The notes under the pieces were generated by a model. The model did not search any database. It was given only the letters and a program-made list of their open reading frames with translations, and was not told the DNA's origin. Shown here one piece after another: positions 22,203 to 33,179 of a stretch of 64,000 nt of DNA (positions within the stretch are counted from its first letter, which is position 1; the number at the start of each line of letters is the position of its first letter). A program made the position numbers and the translations under genes. Source of the stretch: Effrenium voratum (taxonomy: Eukaryota > Sar > Dinophyceae > Suessiales > Symbiodiniaceae); assembly GCA_963377175.1 (NCBI GenBank), contig CAUJNA010000868.1:189046-253045 (forward strand), in the 5' to 3' direction.

Positions 22203-23129
22203 CATATGGGGTCAACATTACCCTTTTTGGGATTGTCTTTAAAGGGAAACCTTTAAAGGAAGACCATAATTTTGGGGTAGCAACATGTTAAGACGTAAAC
22301 ATATGTTTGCTGTAAAGAGGATGATATTCGGAACACACCAAATTACCATGACGAGCCAAATTTCCGTTGTCATTCGGGGAGACAATGAATATTGACCGTG
22401 TGTTCCATTGACATGACACCGGTTACATGACACCCCACACCCCCCCATGCTCTCATTACTTAGGCCCGCAAAGAAAGCACCAGGTTCAACCAGGATGGTC
22501 CCAAGAGGGTTGACCATCCAGGTGCTCGCACGTCTCTTTCATTTAAAAGCCAGCCAGTTCCAAAGCTCAGCGTTATGAATGGCGCTGTCACAACTAGAAT
22601 CACACTGGACATGGCCGCGTTTCAACATAGTGAACCTCAACATGGGCCTCTTCCGCTAGATTTCCCTTCATCCCTACCCCCTAGTCTCAGAAAAGGATTG
22701 AGGAGTGACCTGGATCCAAGACTTACGGCCCGATTTTTTTTGGTCTCGGCTTCTTTGCGGTCGAAGCCTTTCGAAGCCATCCGAAGTGCACTCAAACGTT
22801 TCTCTCGCAACGAGCCCCTTTTGCTTGTCGTCCGTGCCGTTTTTGGAAGCGGCGAACAAACCACGGCCACGCTTCCATTGGGCTTCGCAACGTCTTTAGG
22901 CTACTCCTCGGCTCGGATCGGCGAAGCCCAACGAGTGTATCCATTGTTGCGTAGGCTTTGGAAACAATACCCTCCTTTGGCTTTCGGCAAACAAAATGCA
23001 AGAGCAGACTCAAAGGTCACGCATCGCGGGAGAATTGACGCCAGCGACAGCACCCGAACTCGACGGCAAATGGGCGCCGCGCCTCCTCTGAACCACAGAT
23101 CCTGAGTTCCTGGGCTTGAATCTTAGTGG

Positions 23130-23200
23130 GGAGACCATTTTTCTGATGCAAGTAGGTTGCTGCTTTTGGCCCATCCACTCAGGAAGTGAGTCAAGCACAA
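23130..23200 (+). mobile_element. Family D repeat, copy
   Basis: GGGGAGACCATTTTTCTG start and TTTTGGCCCATCCACTCAGG with AAGTGAG at the end. Same layout as 18057-18130, 39490-39575, 40515-40600, 58650-58710 and 60424-60490. Confidence 0.55.
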
Positions 23201-23378
23201 CCTGTGTTGGTTGGGGGGAAAGGCTGAGGGAAACCACAATCTTCCTTCGGATAAACGAAAAACATCAAAAACCAGAGGGTCAACCGATCAAAAGGACACA
23301 TACTGTGAATGGACGAAATGCGTTCCTTCGGGTCTCCTGCCCACCCACCCGACCGCGAAGAGAAGACGCCTCTCTAGG

Positions 23379-23414
23379 CGCCGCGCGGACGTGAACCAGG
23401 TGGAGAAGAACGGG
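23379..23414 (+). CDS. Ankyrin-repeat gene, exon 10
   Basis: Completes Arg22, then RRADVNQVEKN and the first two bases of Gly. Acceptor CTCTAG^G, donor AACGG^GCAGCT (GC type). Exon 11 at 37596 completes GNSALM. The 14,181-bp intron that follows carries the whole tyrosine-recombinase retroelement and, before it, an (AG)n run at 23427-23449 and unassigned sequence to 24190. Confidence 0.75.
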
Positions 23415-24207
23415 CAGCTTGGAAAAAAAAGAGAGAGAGAGAGAGAGACAAATCCGGGCTGCTTTCTTGTTTTTTTGCCCAGCAGCTGAAAGCTTTGGGG
23501 TCTCTGCCCAAATCAGCTACTGTTGGAGATATCGCAGTTTTTGTTGACTGTAATTTTGCCTTCATGGGCCAATTTTTTGGATCCCACCCACCTCCCTTCC
23601 GAACCCTTCCTGGTTGGGTCTGGGGTGAAGGGCTAAGAGTTTCCTGCTGGTTTTTGCTCACGCAACACGAGCGATTGAATAACATGCAACGAGTGGGCGG
23701 TTTTGGGTGACGGGAGTTGACGTGTTTCCGGGGATACACCTCTCATTGCCAGACCGAGCTCACCATGTTGCTTTTGTTTGGCAACCAGTGGATTCCACCC
23801 CATGGTATTTTTTGGTTGGTTTTGGGTTTCCCTTTGAACTCTGCACACCCAAAAAAGAGGCGCCTTTTTTGTCCCCGTGGAAATCTACTGGGCATCTGAG
23901 TTGGGGTTCCTTCATTTTCAAGCAGGGTAGCAGTCTTGCCAAAGTTCTACTTTGCTTTGCTGCGGTGTGGGCCCTTGGGTCTCCCCAAAATTGGATCAAA
24001 CAAATCCCCCTCTCAACGCGACAGAAAATAGTTGCGAGGATGGTACTGGGGTGGGAGGAAGTCTGGCCTTGTCTACAACGGATGTTTATTCATTTCCCAT
24101 CGCGATTAATGTCTTGGCTTGCCGTTTTCGTTGCTGAAGAGGCGGAAAAGAACCAAGCTTTGGCACAGTCACTCCTCGAGTTTCTGGTGTTGGGGGATGG
24201 ACCATTT

Positions 24208-24324
24208 AATGTTGAAACGCATGTGGAAACATGAACTGTGTTTGAAATGCTTGACCATAATGGCCCCGGCCATTTTGGCTCAAGCTTTGCTCTTGGGTTC
24301 TCTGAACCCAACTTGTGTGAAAAA
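24208..24324 (+). repeat. Split direct repeat A1 (left end)
   Basis: Matches A2 (30770-30886) over 117 bases with one difference seen (C/T). Contains two perfect hairpins: AATGGCC-CC-GGCCATT, and TTGGGTTC-TCT-GAACCCAA. The first ATG of unit 1 lies 40 bp downstream. The hairpins, the leader-like sequence and the placement before an ATG suggest promoter or 5' leader functions. Confidence 0.92.
24264..24284 (+). promoter_or_regulatory. Spliced-leader-like sequence in A1
   Basis: CCCCGGCCATTTTGGCTCAAG matches the 3' 21 bases of the dinoflagellate spliced leader at 18 of 21 positions, and the last 16 (GCCATTTTGGCTCAAG) exactly. It is followed by CTTTGC, not by a spliced-leader RNA intron, so it is not an SL RNA gene. 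It also forms the right arm of the first A hairpin. Confidence 0.8.
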
Positions 24325-24363
24325 TTTGAAGGGAAGCATTTCTGAACTAACCCCGAACCAGCA

Positions 24364-27300
24364 ATGGCCTCCTCGGCAACTTCGGCAACTTCCTTCGAGT
24401 TGATTGAGGACCAGGCACTCACCGCGGAGGAGGTGGAGATGGCCAGCCAGGAGGCCCAGGAAGTCCGCACACGCGAGGCGGCTGTGGCGGCTGGCCTGGT
24501 GTTGGAGGAGCCCGAGGCGCCCCCGTCGGCATCGGCCACCGATGTGATGAACGACCTCTCCAGTGCACTGGAGCGGCTCCGTGTGGCCTTCTCCACACCG
24601 ACTCCCGGCCTGGGTGCCCCTGGCCCCGCCGAGGACGAAGGAGATGGGCGATGCGGTCACCACGGAGCGGGCTACTCCACCAACGAAGAGGCTGAAGGGC
24701 TTCGTGGCGGCCTCCCAGAAGACCACGGCCCTGGTTAACAAACCGGTCTCCCTGGTGCCGGTGGATGGCCGTCCTGGCTATTTCAAGCTAGTGGACCTCC
24801 CAGACCTCTTCCCGGTCCTTCCGGCATCGGCGGCCACGTTGCTGAGGGACGTCACGGTGGAGGAGGCGGTCTCCCTGTTCCACAAGTTTGTCGGTAAGAA
24901 TCTCACGGAGGACTTGGTGGTTCGCATCCTGGAGGCCTATGTTCCGATGAAGATCCAGATCCGGCAAGAGGAGGTCTGGGCCTCACAGTTCCAGCGGAAT
25001 AAGGCATGCATTGGCACCCAGCGGATGCACAGACTCGATGCCGGCCACTCGGACTACAAATTCATGTGTAAGGCATGCGGCACGGGGTGGCCGGAGGCAG
25101 CCAATCAATGCTGGGTCTGCCCGGGCAAGGAGTTTGTCCCCTTCCAGGCACCCTCGGCTACCTACGAGGCGGACGGCGTGACGTACAACCTGCTCATTGT
25201 GGAGGGCAAGCCGACCTGGATCCAGCAGCGGGATGGGGGAAGCCTGGGTGCCGCTGGCCCCGGTGGTACCCGGGCACGGGCAGACCGCAACCTGGTGGAC
25301 GGCACGATCCTGGGGAGAGCTCCTCCGAAAACGGACACGGCAGAGGAGATCACTATGGCTGACGTGGTCCCGCTTAACAGGCGGGTGGACATCCGGCAGG
25401 AGATCCTGTCCATGGAGGCGGACGACGAGGCGTTGAAGGTCCGGGAGCGCCAGGAGGTCAAGGTCAAGGTGCAGCGGTCCCTGCAGGAGGCAGAGGCTCA
25501 GAGCTTCCAGCTCTACCACCCCCAGGTGGACGAAGAAGGAAGAGCTGCACAAGGCCTTGAGGGAGCACCGGGAACCGACCCCGGAGGAGTCCTCGGCCAG
25601 ACGGCGGCACAAGGAGTTGGTCACGGATGAGATGCTGGACAATGAGATGGCAATCCTGGCGCCTCTCCAGGAGGGCATGCAGGCCCTGCCGGCAGAGGAG
25701 GTGGCCAACGAGGGAGCCCGGGCCCTCAGGAAGGTCACGATTCAAGGCCAAGCTGCGAGACGTACCTGGAGGGTAAGGGTGTCGACGCCAGCCAGGCACT
25801 GGCTGATGCGATGGGCTCCATTCAGGAGGCGCAGGAGGCGAACAAGCGCACCCAGGACACCAACCAGGCATGGATGCTTCACACCCTCCAGCCCTTGGAG
25901 GTGTCGGCATGGCCAGATGATCTCAGGCAGGCTCTGGAGAGGGGGCTGTTCTGCCCCCTGGAGCTGGATGACCCCGAAGACATCCCCAACGTGGGGGACA
26001 TCAAGGAGAAGTACGTCCCCTACATCCGGAGGCTCAGAGAGGCACAGAACCCGTGGAACCAGGAGGCGTTGCTGGAGGAGATGCCCGATCTGGCGACACC
26101 GGCCCCCCCCAAGGGTGCCACTGGCCCCGGGGGGGACCAGTCAAGGCCACCGCAGGACCTGGACTCGGAGGAGGGTAAGCTGTCCCTGCTCCTCTGGGCG
26201 ATGAAGAGGCACCAAGGGGAGCTACGGATGTTTGGGGGGATCTGGAAGAAGCACTCCAGCGGTGAGATCCCCAAGGGCGCGGACCAGCAATTCAAGCTCT
26301 CGCCACAAAACCTCCTCCCCCTGGAGCGCAGGACCCACCCACTCACGTGTGAGCGGGACCACATCGACCCGATCATCTACTCGGCCTTGGAGATCCGAGC
26401 GCAGGTGAACCGGGGTGAGCGCCCGGCGCCGGAGCAGGTGGTGGGGATCTTCTGGGCTAAGGGCGATGGCGTGTTTTGGACAAGGCAGACTCGCACGTGG
26501 GACCTGCCGAGCTTGACAGGGGTGTACGCCCACCGATTCACCTTCAAGTACATCTACTCGGCGTGGACCACATTCCCGCTGGTCGTGAAGACGCAGCGAC
26601 GGGGCCGCAATGCGGAGGGCTCGACTTCGGATAAGTGGATGGGGAACATCCTCCAGATGCGGAAGGAGGCGGTCCCCTTCCTGGAGAGCCTGGGAATCCC
26701 CAAGCCGCGCAGCAAGGCGGAATGGAGCTACATCTTTAAGGAGATGGGGACGTTTCTGGCAGCCAAGAACTTCATCGTCAATTGCCCATTGCCGGTGATG
26801 GAGCTCCCAGTGGCCCCCGTCCACGACAGCAAGGAGGCCCTGCGTTTCAGGGCGGTCTGTGACGAGCGAATCACACTTCCGCTGTGATCGTTGAGGGCTT
26901 TCGACTCGGTGTACACCAAACTGGTGGCGGGCCTGAGTAAGTCCTCCATGGTGGAGATCAAGGTCAACTGGCGTTGCAACGTGGTCCATGACTGGGTGGA
27001 GCCGGTCCCGCAGGAGGCGGCGGGGGCCCTGTACGACCGGCTGGGCTACTCCCAGGACCTGATCAGGCAGCTGGGCTGCTCCCCCCCCTTGGTTGCCTCT
27101 GGCCCCGGGGGCGGGGCGGCCAAGGAATCGGACCCCAAGGCCAAGATTCTGGCGGGAGCGGACACCACGCTCCGCACGCCGGACCAGGGCACCAGGCGTC
27201 ACCACGTCCACGGTCACGGCGGTCGCGGGCCGGAAGTACATCAACAAGCACTTCCCGAAGGAAAGCGAGCACGTGTTCTGGGCCTCGGTGGAGTGCGGCC

Positions 27301-27738
27301 TGGTCCTGCCCAGCATCAGCGCATGGGAAGTGGTGGGCAAGGAGAAGTTCAAGACCACCGGGGGCTACATGTGCAGGTTCTGCAAGGGCTTCTGGAAGGC
27401 GAGCCGTGGGGGGACCAGGCTGCTCCAGATTACGGGATGGCACAAGGACAAGGCCACGTGCCTGCAGCTGGTGATGGACGAGCCCCCGGAGCAACTATAT
27501 AATCAGTGGATCCGGGACAGGATGGAGTTCTACAAGCGGGTGGAGCCGACCCCCCAGGGACGAGCGGCTAGTCCTTGGAGATGCGAGCACCCCGCGCATG
27601 CGCTTCAGCTCCTCGAATGGCCTGGGGGATGTCTCCACTGCCCTGTGGTCGGTCATCCTGAGCAACCCGGAGAAGTCAGGGCTGGCGGCCATCCACTCGG
27701 TGGCAAAGGAGGCGATCTTGAAGGGTGAGAGCCGCTAG
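24364..27738 (+). pseudogene. Unit 1, ORF 1: large zinc-ribbon protein, unrecognised, frameshifted
   Basis: About 1,100 codons from ATG 24364 (MASSATSATSFELIEDQALT) to TAG 27736-27738. The reading frame changes near 24615, 25530, 25740, 27185 and 27545, with a TGA at 26885-26887. A C-x2-C...C-x2-C ribbon (MCKACGTGWP...CWVCPGK) is coded at about 25064-25135, and a second Cys/His cluster (MCRFCKGFW...GWHKD...C) at about 27369-27465. The stretch ending DERITLPL (25811-26884) is the longest open part and is rich in Glu, Arg and Trp. It occupies the Gag position, but block 2 has its own Gag-like gene, so its role is unknown. It is followed by 480 bp without a gene before the recombinase. Confidence 0.7.
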
Positions 27739-28221
27739 GTCGTGTCTCACTTTTTGGATGTGGAGTCGTATGATCTCTCCCCACCGGGACTTGGGTGCCT
27801 CTGGCCCCGTCTTGGGTGGGGGGAGGTGTTGGGGTGTTTCCCTTGTTTTGGGTTCATCATTCACCTTGGTTTCCCCCCTGTTCAACACGCCACGACTGCC
27901 GGTTTGCCTCGAACCGGAGGCTGCGCAATTTGGCTGCCCCAAGGACGGGCCGTATCGGCCACTGTTTGAAGAAAGTGGCGGCGGCCGACGCTGGGCTCCC
28001 TGTGGTCCCCTTGGGGGTTTTGGGGAATCCCCCGTCGGGTGGGTCTTCCCCCCTCCGTGGTTCTTTTGGGGATTTCCGGGGGGGACTCTTAGGTCTTGTT
28101 GGGCTGCATGTCGCCTGCCTGCCCCACTCGCACTCGGCATCCGGAAGGGTTGGTCGTGTTTGCAGTTTGCCGCGGTTGGGTCCCGGCCGTTCGATAGGAG
28201 GCCCGAACCCTTGTTTTCAGC
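27739..28221. other. Non-coding spacer between ORF 1 and the recombinase
   Basis: T- and G-rich relative to the coding blocks and carries one copy of the GC motif at 27794. Open frames through it lack the codon bias of the neighbours. An internal ATG context for the recombinase follows at 28222. It could be an intergenic leader or an intron. Confidence 0.5.
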
Positions 28222-30461
28222 ATGGCTAGGGTCTCTACACAGTTTCTGTTGCGCCCGCCTTACACTCGTCTTTGGGACCGTATCCCAAGGGTCCTGTGGG
28301 ACACGCTGGCGGATGAGTCTATCTCCCCGCGACAGACAGACGGGGAGTTGCTGGTCCGCACGGCGGAGGAAGGGAGGCAGCTGGGCGGGGAGCCGGCCCT
28401 CCGCTTCGCTCTCCTGGAACTCTCGGGCATTCCGGTGGACCAGGCGGACCAAGTGGTACCAACGGACTACTTCAACGGCCTGGTGGCGTCGGCGGCGGGC
28501 AGGCTTCCCCAGCCTTTGTCCGCGGGGGACCTGGCCGACCTTTGGGATAGCCTATGGCTCCTCCTCATGGCGGCTGCGGACGGCAAGCTCAGCGAGAACT
28601 TTTCCCCGCTGGAGAATGAGTGGGACCGCCAGGACCAACTGAGGTGGTTCTCGCGAGATGACCCACCCCCACTCCAACAGCCGGAGCTTCTGAAGTGGCG
28701 GCACTGGAGGCCCGGGAAGATCAGGGAAATGGAACCCACGACTCAGCGAGCACTGGAACTCCATATGCGCGGGAAATGGGCGGAACGGCTCCTTGCCCAC
28801 TTCGCCCCCTTTGCGGAGCACATTGCATACATGCAGGACATCCTGGGGGAGGACTTCCGCAAGGAAGCACTGGACCTCTTGGGGGATAGCAGGTTCCGGA
28901 CGCTCAGGCAACACTGCCTGGTCTACGAGAGTCTCCGCAAGAGAGGCTTCACCGTCATCCCATGGCAGGAACGACATGTCCGTTCTCTCCTCAACCAGCT
29001 CGCCGATGAGGAGGTCACCCCGTGCAAGTTGCGGCAGGTGTGGAACACCCTCAAGTGGTTCTCCAAGACCTTCGGACTGCTGAAAATAGACGAGCTCCAT
29101 CGCCTCAAGTCCAAGAAGAGCTCATTGGAAGAGGCGCTCACGGACACGGTCACCAGGCCACAGCGTAAGGCGGTGGTCCCTAGCAAGGAGGTCATTTGGG
29201 CTCTGGAGGAGGGGGCCGGCTACGATCGCCTGGGTGCCACCGGCCCCGGCACGCAGGAGGCCCCGGGCAAGAACAGACACGAGGTGCTGGACGCTTTCAT
29301 CCTGGGGTTCGCCCGGTTCCAGGTGGGTTGCAGTGCTCGCTTCAATGACCTCCAGCATGTTCACCCCAAGGACCTTATCCACACTAGCAACACGGTGGAA
29401 CTGAAGGCCTGGCAGACGAAGACGGTCTCCGCAGCACGAATCAACCGCAACCCGGTCCCCTTGATTGCTCCGAAGTACAGCTTCACGGGAATCCCCTGGT
29501 GGACTACCTGGGTGGCCTCGGTCAGGCGGTTGGTATCCGAGGAGGCATTCCAGGACATGGATTACTTGCTCCCGACGGTGAGCAAGGACTTTGCAGGGCT
29601 GATTCCACGGCCGTCCACACCGGAAAGGGCTCTGAGATGGCTCAAAGATGCTATTCTCCGCCGGGGTGGGTGAAGCCGCTGTCGTGGCACTCGTTCCGGG
29701 TGTTCATCCCGGACTGCGCCTTCCAGATGGGGATCCCCCGGGAGCGCCGCATGTACCTGGGCAACTGGCTCACGGAGAGCACGGCAGATGTCTACGTGCG
29801 GGAGAAGCGCAACGTGGTTGTGGAGATCTGGGGCCAGGTAGCGCAGAAGGTCCCCAACCTGAACCTCGGGCCAGGCAGGGAGCGCAGGGAGGACTTGAAT
29901 CACCCGGACTGGGCGGACCCGCTCCCGCCACCAGCAGTGGACATCACGGACGCAGGACCGGAGGGCCGCGAGGACCATATTGAAAGGGAAGGGGAAGCAT
30001 CCCCTTCGGTACCCTCAGGGAGCGCACCATCGGCTCGATCATGGTCAGTGGTGGAACACGAACCTGGGGACACACCAGTGAAGGCCAAAGACCTGTTTCC
30101 AGCCACCCCGGACCTCCCCCTTCGGGTGGTGGCGGCGGTCAAACGCACGGGCAACGCCGGCCAGTCCAGAATCCACCTGCTGAATGTTGAGGGCACGGCT
30201 GTGGGATGTGGCTGGCGACCAGCGGCTTCTAAGGTCCAGGAGCTCTCGGTGCTGGATTACATGACGGAGCAGGAGGCCTATGGCAAGTGCGAACGCTGCT
30301 TCAAGCGGCATGGCTTCCCGGCGGACTGGGCACTGGAGCCGGCGGAGGTCCCCACGCTGCAGGAGGACTCGGACTCCTCGGCGGACTCAGGCTCCGAAAC
30401 GGATGACTCCGTGGACACCCAGTCGGAGACCGAGGTGGTGGCCCTACCTTTCATAGCCTAG
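28222..30461 (+). pseudogene. Unit 1, tyrosine recombinase, one frameshift
   Basis: ATG at 28222 begins MARVSTQFLLRPPYTRLWDR. Open to 29673, then one shift in 29650-29672 to the frame that runs to TAG 30459-30461, about 745 codons in all. The catalytic domain of the lambda-integrase fold is visible: the first Arg in CSARFNDLQ (codon at 29338), a Lys in the following beta-turn region (AWQTKT), the H-x-x-R motif in SWHSFR (29688-29699), Trp in LGNW, and the Tyr nucleophile in ADVYVRE (29793-29795). An acidic C-terminal tail ends with a Cys pair (KCERC). It would integrate the circular DNA intermediate without target duplication. It lies before B1, whereas the RT lies after A2. Confidence 0.88.
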
Positions 30462-30553
30462 GTGCCCCCGGCCCTGGCGACCAAGGGGATGGGAGGCCCG
30501 GAGAGGGGCCATGGCCAGGGCCCTCAGCACAGACTGGCATCCTTCGGAAATGG

Positions 30554-30604
30554 CGGGTGTGCCAGACTGTCCTTCGGAAATGGCGCTATCAGTCTGCACA
30601 CCCG
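30554..30604. promoter_or_regulatory. Stem-loop across the left edge of B1
   Basis: CGGGTGTGCCAGACTG and CAGTCTGCACACCCG pair over 15 bases with one bulged C around a 20-base loop. The left arm is outside B1 and is missing before B2, so only unit 1 has this structure. The word GTCCTTCGGAAATGGCG is repeated on both sides of the left arm. It may be a 3' end signal of unit 1. Confidence 0.6.
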
Positions 30605-30766
30605 TTCTTCAGTTTTTGAGAATTGTGAGTTGGGTGGCCCATGGGGCCCACCCAGCGTTGGTCATCTGACAGGGGAAGATGAGTCCCTGGCACCAACACA
30701 CTGCTCGGATGAAAGAGTTATCGCGTGCTCGTGTGTGGTGCCGTTTGGTTAGCTTGCATACACTTT
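30582..30766 (+). repeat. Split direct repeat B1
   Basis: 185 bp from GGCGCTATCAGTCTGC to CATACACTTT, matching B2 in length and at all but two positions seen. Contains the palindrome CCCATGGG inside GGGTGG...CCACCC. It follows the unit 1 stop codon by 120 bp and joins A2 through TTT-GTT. Confidence 0.92.
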
Positions 30767-30769
30767 GTT

Positions 30770-30886
30770 AATGTTGAAACGCATGTGGAAACATGAACTG
30801 TGTTTGAAATGCTTGACCATAATGGCCCCGGCCATTTTGGCTCAAGCTTTGCTTTTGGGTTCTCTGAACCCAACTTGTGTGAAAAA
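30770..30886 (+). repeat. Split direct repeat A2
   Basis: Copy of A1 with one difference. The ATG of the unit 2 Gag-like ORF follows 29 bp later, as the ATG of unit 1 follows A1. Confidence 0.92.
30826..30846 (+). promoter_or_regulatory. Spliced-leader-like sequence in A2
   Basis: Identical 21-mer to 24264-24284, with the same 16-base exact match to the dinoflagellate spliced leader. Confidence 0.8.
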
Positions 30887-30915
30887 CCCACCCACCCACA
30901 CCAAGGTCGGGGGTC

Positions 30916-32209
30916 ATGGCGGCCAAACCCCCGGACGAGGTCCCAGAAGAGTTCAAGGAGGACGTGGCCAAGCTGCACAAGCCACTGGCGGCCATCCTGG
31001 TGGGGAAGGAGATCCCCTGGGCAGCCCAGGCAGCTTTGGGCGCATCGGGATACGTCACGGTGGAAGACCTGGCGGATCGCTGGGACACCCCAGCGGCGGC
31101 TAGGGAGAATGGTCCCCGGGACCTGGGATTCCGGGATGGGGAGAACGGGTTCAATGTCCAGACCTCGGCCTTCACGGCGATGCGCCTCCTTCAGGCAGTC
31201 CGGGTGGCAGCCAGCTTGGTCCGGGGGGGCAACCAAGGGGATCACCCGGCGGGCCAGCCCGACAAAGGCGCCCCTGAACGTCCTGTGTGACAGGCGCCAG
31301 CTGGAGGATGCTTACGTGGCCACTCATGGGACCCCGAAGCCGAGGTTGGAGTTTTCAAGGGAGTGATGGCTACCTCAAGAAGCAGTGGCGCCTGATTGCC
31401 AAGGGTGAGCTGGGCTACATCCCGGCAAAACACATCGTGAGCGCGCTCCCGGAAGAAGGGGAACGCCCCTCATCCACCCACAAGAAGATCACGGTGGACG
31501 GCTGGGACAGGGAGGATGAAGAAGAGGTGAGGAGCCACCCCACATCTCGGCGCCAGTTGGAACGTTTGCACCAAACTTTCAGGACGACGCTCCTGATGTG
31601 CACGGCGGCACTGCCACAGTTTGGCAACCTGAAGGTCACCAAGGCGGAGCTGGACGATTGGTATGACTGGTTCTATGGGGAGGACATCGCTGGCAGAAGG
31701 CCTCCCCCGAGTGACACCACCTTGCTGTTTGCAGAGCGCAATGCGTGGAGGAAGATCCACGAGATGGTGCACCAGGGCACCACCCTCTCCGATGCCCTCA
31801 AGAATATCAGGGGACTTCCTCTTCTGGCAACGGGAGGTCTATGAGCAACCTCAACAGGGCGCCGGAGAAGGGGAAGCACAAGGGCAAGGCACCTAAGGTG
31901 TGGCAGACTCAGTGGGAGAAGCCGAAGAAGGGGGGGAAAGGCGCCTGGCCCTCGGGGCCGACCCGGTCCAAGCCGAAGGGCAAGGGCGGCAAATGGAAGT
32001 CCCCCAACTCCCCCTCGGTTCCATGGCCGGACCACTGGGCTTTCAAGAATCCCAAAGGGGTGGCGTACTGCAGAGATCATCACCTCCACAACAAGTGTTC
32101 GGGATCGTGCGGCCGTTCCCACAACTGCCCGGTCAGGAAGGATGGGTGGGTGTGTGATGCCCCCCCATCGAAGCATGCGCCACAGGCATGCCCTCACCTT
32201 CCCAAGTGA
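30916..32209 (+). pseudogene. Unit 2, Gag-like protein with Cys/His zinc finger, frameshifted
   Basis: ATG 30916 begins MAAKPPDEVPEEFKEDVAKL. The frame shifts near 31230, 31365 and 31810, and the last frame stops at TGA 32207-32209. The middle part (IAKGELGYIPAKHIVSALPE, then ATLLMCTAALPQF-type sequence) and a Lys/Gly-rich tail with a C-x8-C-x3-C-x4-H-x-C type finger (YCRDHHLHNKCSGSCGRSHN) resemble the Gag/nucleocapsid part of dinoflagellate DIRS-type polyproteins as I recall them. It would bind the element RNA. It sits directly upstream of the methyltransferase-like and RT regions. Confidence 0.7.
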
Positions 32210-33179
32210 CAGGAGGCCACCCAGGGTGCCATAGGCCCCGTGGCTTCCCGGTCTCAGTTGGGATCACAGGCCACCAGTGCGAGAGTGCACACAGAGGGGG
32301 CGAGCCAGCCCCACCAGAGCCACAGCGGAAGGCAGACAGAGCGGGGGAGACTTCTCCAGGGTGCCACCGGCCCCGGAAGCCCCTCCACCAAAGAAGAGGA
32401 GCGCTCCCAGCCAGGGCACTCCACAAGCGCGGAAGCATCCCTTTCCCCCGCACCCACCGAGGCAGTGGGAAGACCCCCCAGAGAGACCCAGAGGGGAGGA
32501 TCCGCCCAGCAAGGGGCGTTCCAAGGGCGGGAAGAACCGCCAGGGCAAGCATCAAGCCCGGGGACAGATGACGGGGGGATCAGACAAAGGTCACACGGAA
32601 TCCCTAGGGGGGGCAAGCCCCACCTTCCCATGGATGCAGGACATCCCGGAAAGACTGAGGCTCAGACTGGGGTGGACGCCGAGGCCAGTGCCGGGGTCTT
32701 CAAAGCCGTCCCTCATCCTGCTGTACGCTGGGAAGGATGATGCGGGGGCCCTGGATGCCTACCTCCATGCCTACAACCCGGCCTTCTCGGAGTACATTTG
32801 GGCGGTGGATATCAGGAGAAAGGGTGGAGACCTGGGCCAGGACATGCTGGGCGAGGAGCCTTACTCGACGATGTGCTCCATGGCCATGGCGGGTAAGGTC
32901 GCATTGGTGGGAGGTGGCCCCAACTGCAGGTGAGGGGCAGAGCAGAGCAGACCTGGTGGGGCTTAGAGGACTTGGAGCCCCGGGTTTATGGAGGACACGG
33001 ACAATGACAGCGTGCTCATGCTCCGACAGATGTACCTGACCTCGCTGGCCTACAAGGGGCTAGGTCAGCTAACGGTCCCGCAGGTTGGCTCCTCTTTCCT
33101 GGAGCACCCGATGGACCCGATGGAGTGCAGCAAGAGCCCGAGCGCAGCGAGGTGCTCATCGATCTGGGTCACGCGGGCC

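Noticed and set aside
24241..24300. A spliced-leader RNA gene
   Set aside because: The leader-like sequence is not followed by a GT donor, Sm site or terminator, and its first five bases differ. It is part of the A repeat.
24983..27494. Long reverse-strand frames across the retroelement
   Set aside because: Shadows of GC-rich third positions on the + strand. The + frames carry the zinc ribbon, recombinase and RT motifs.
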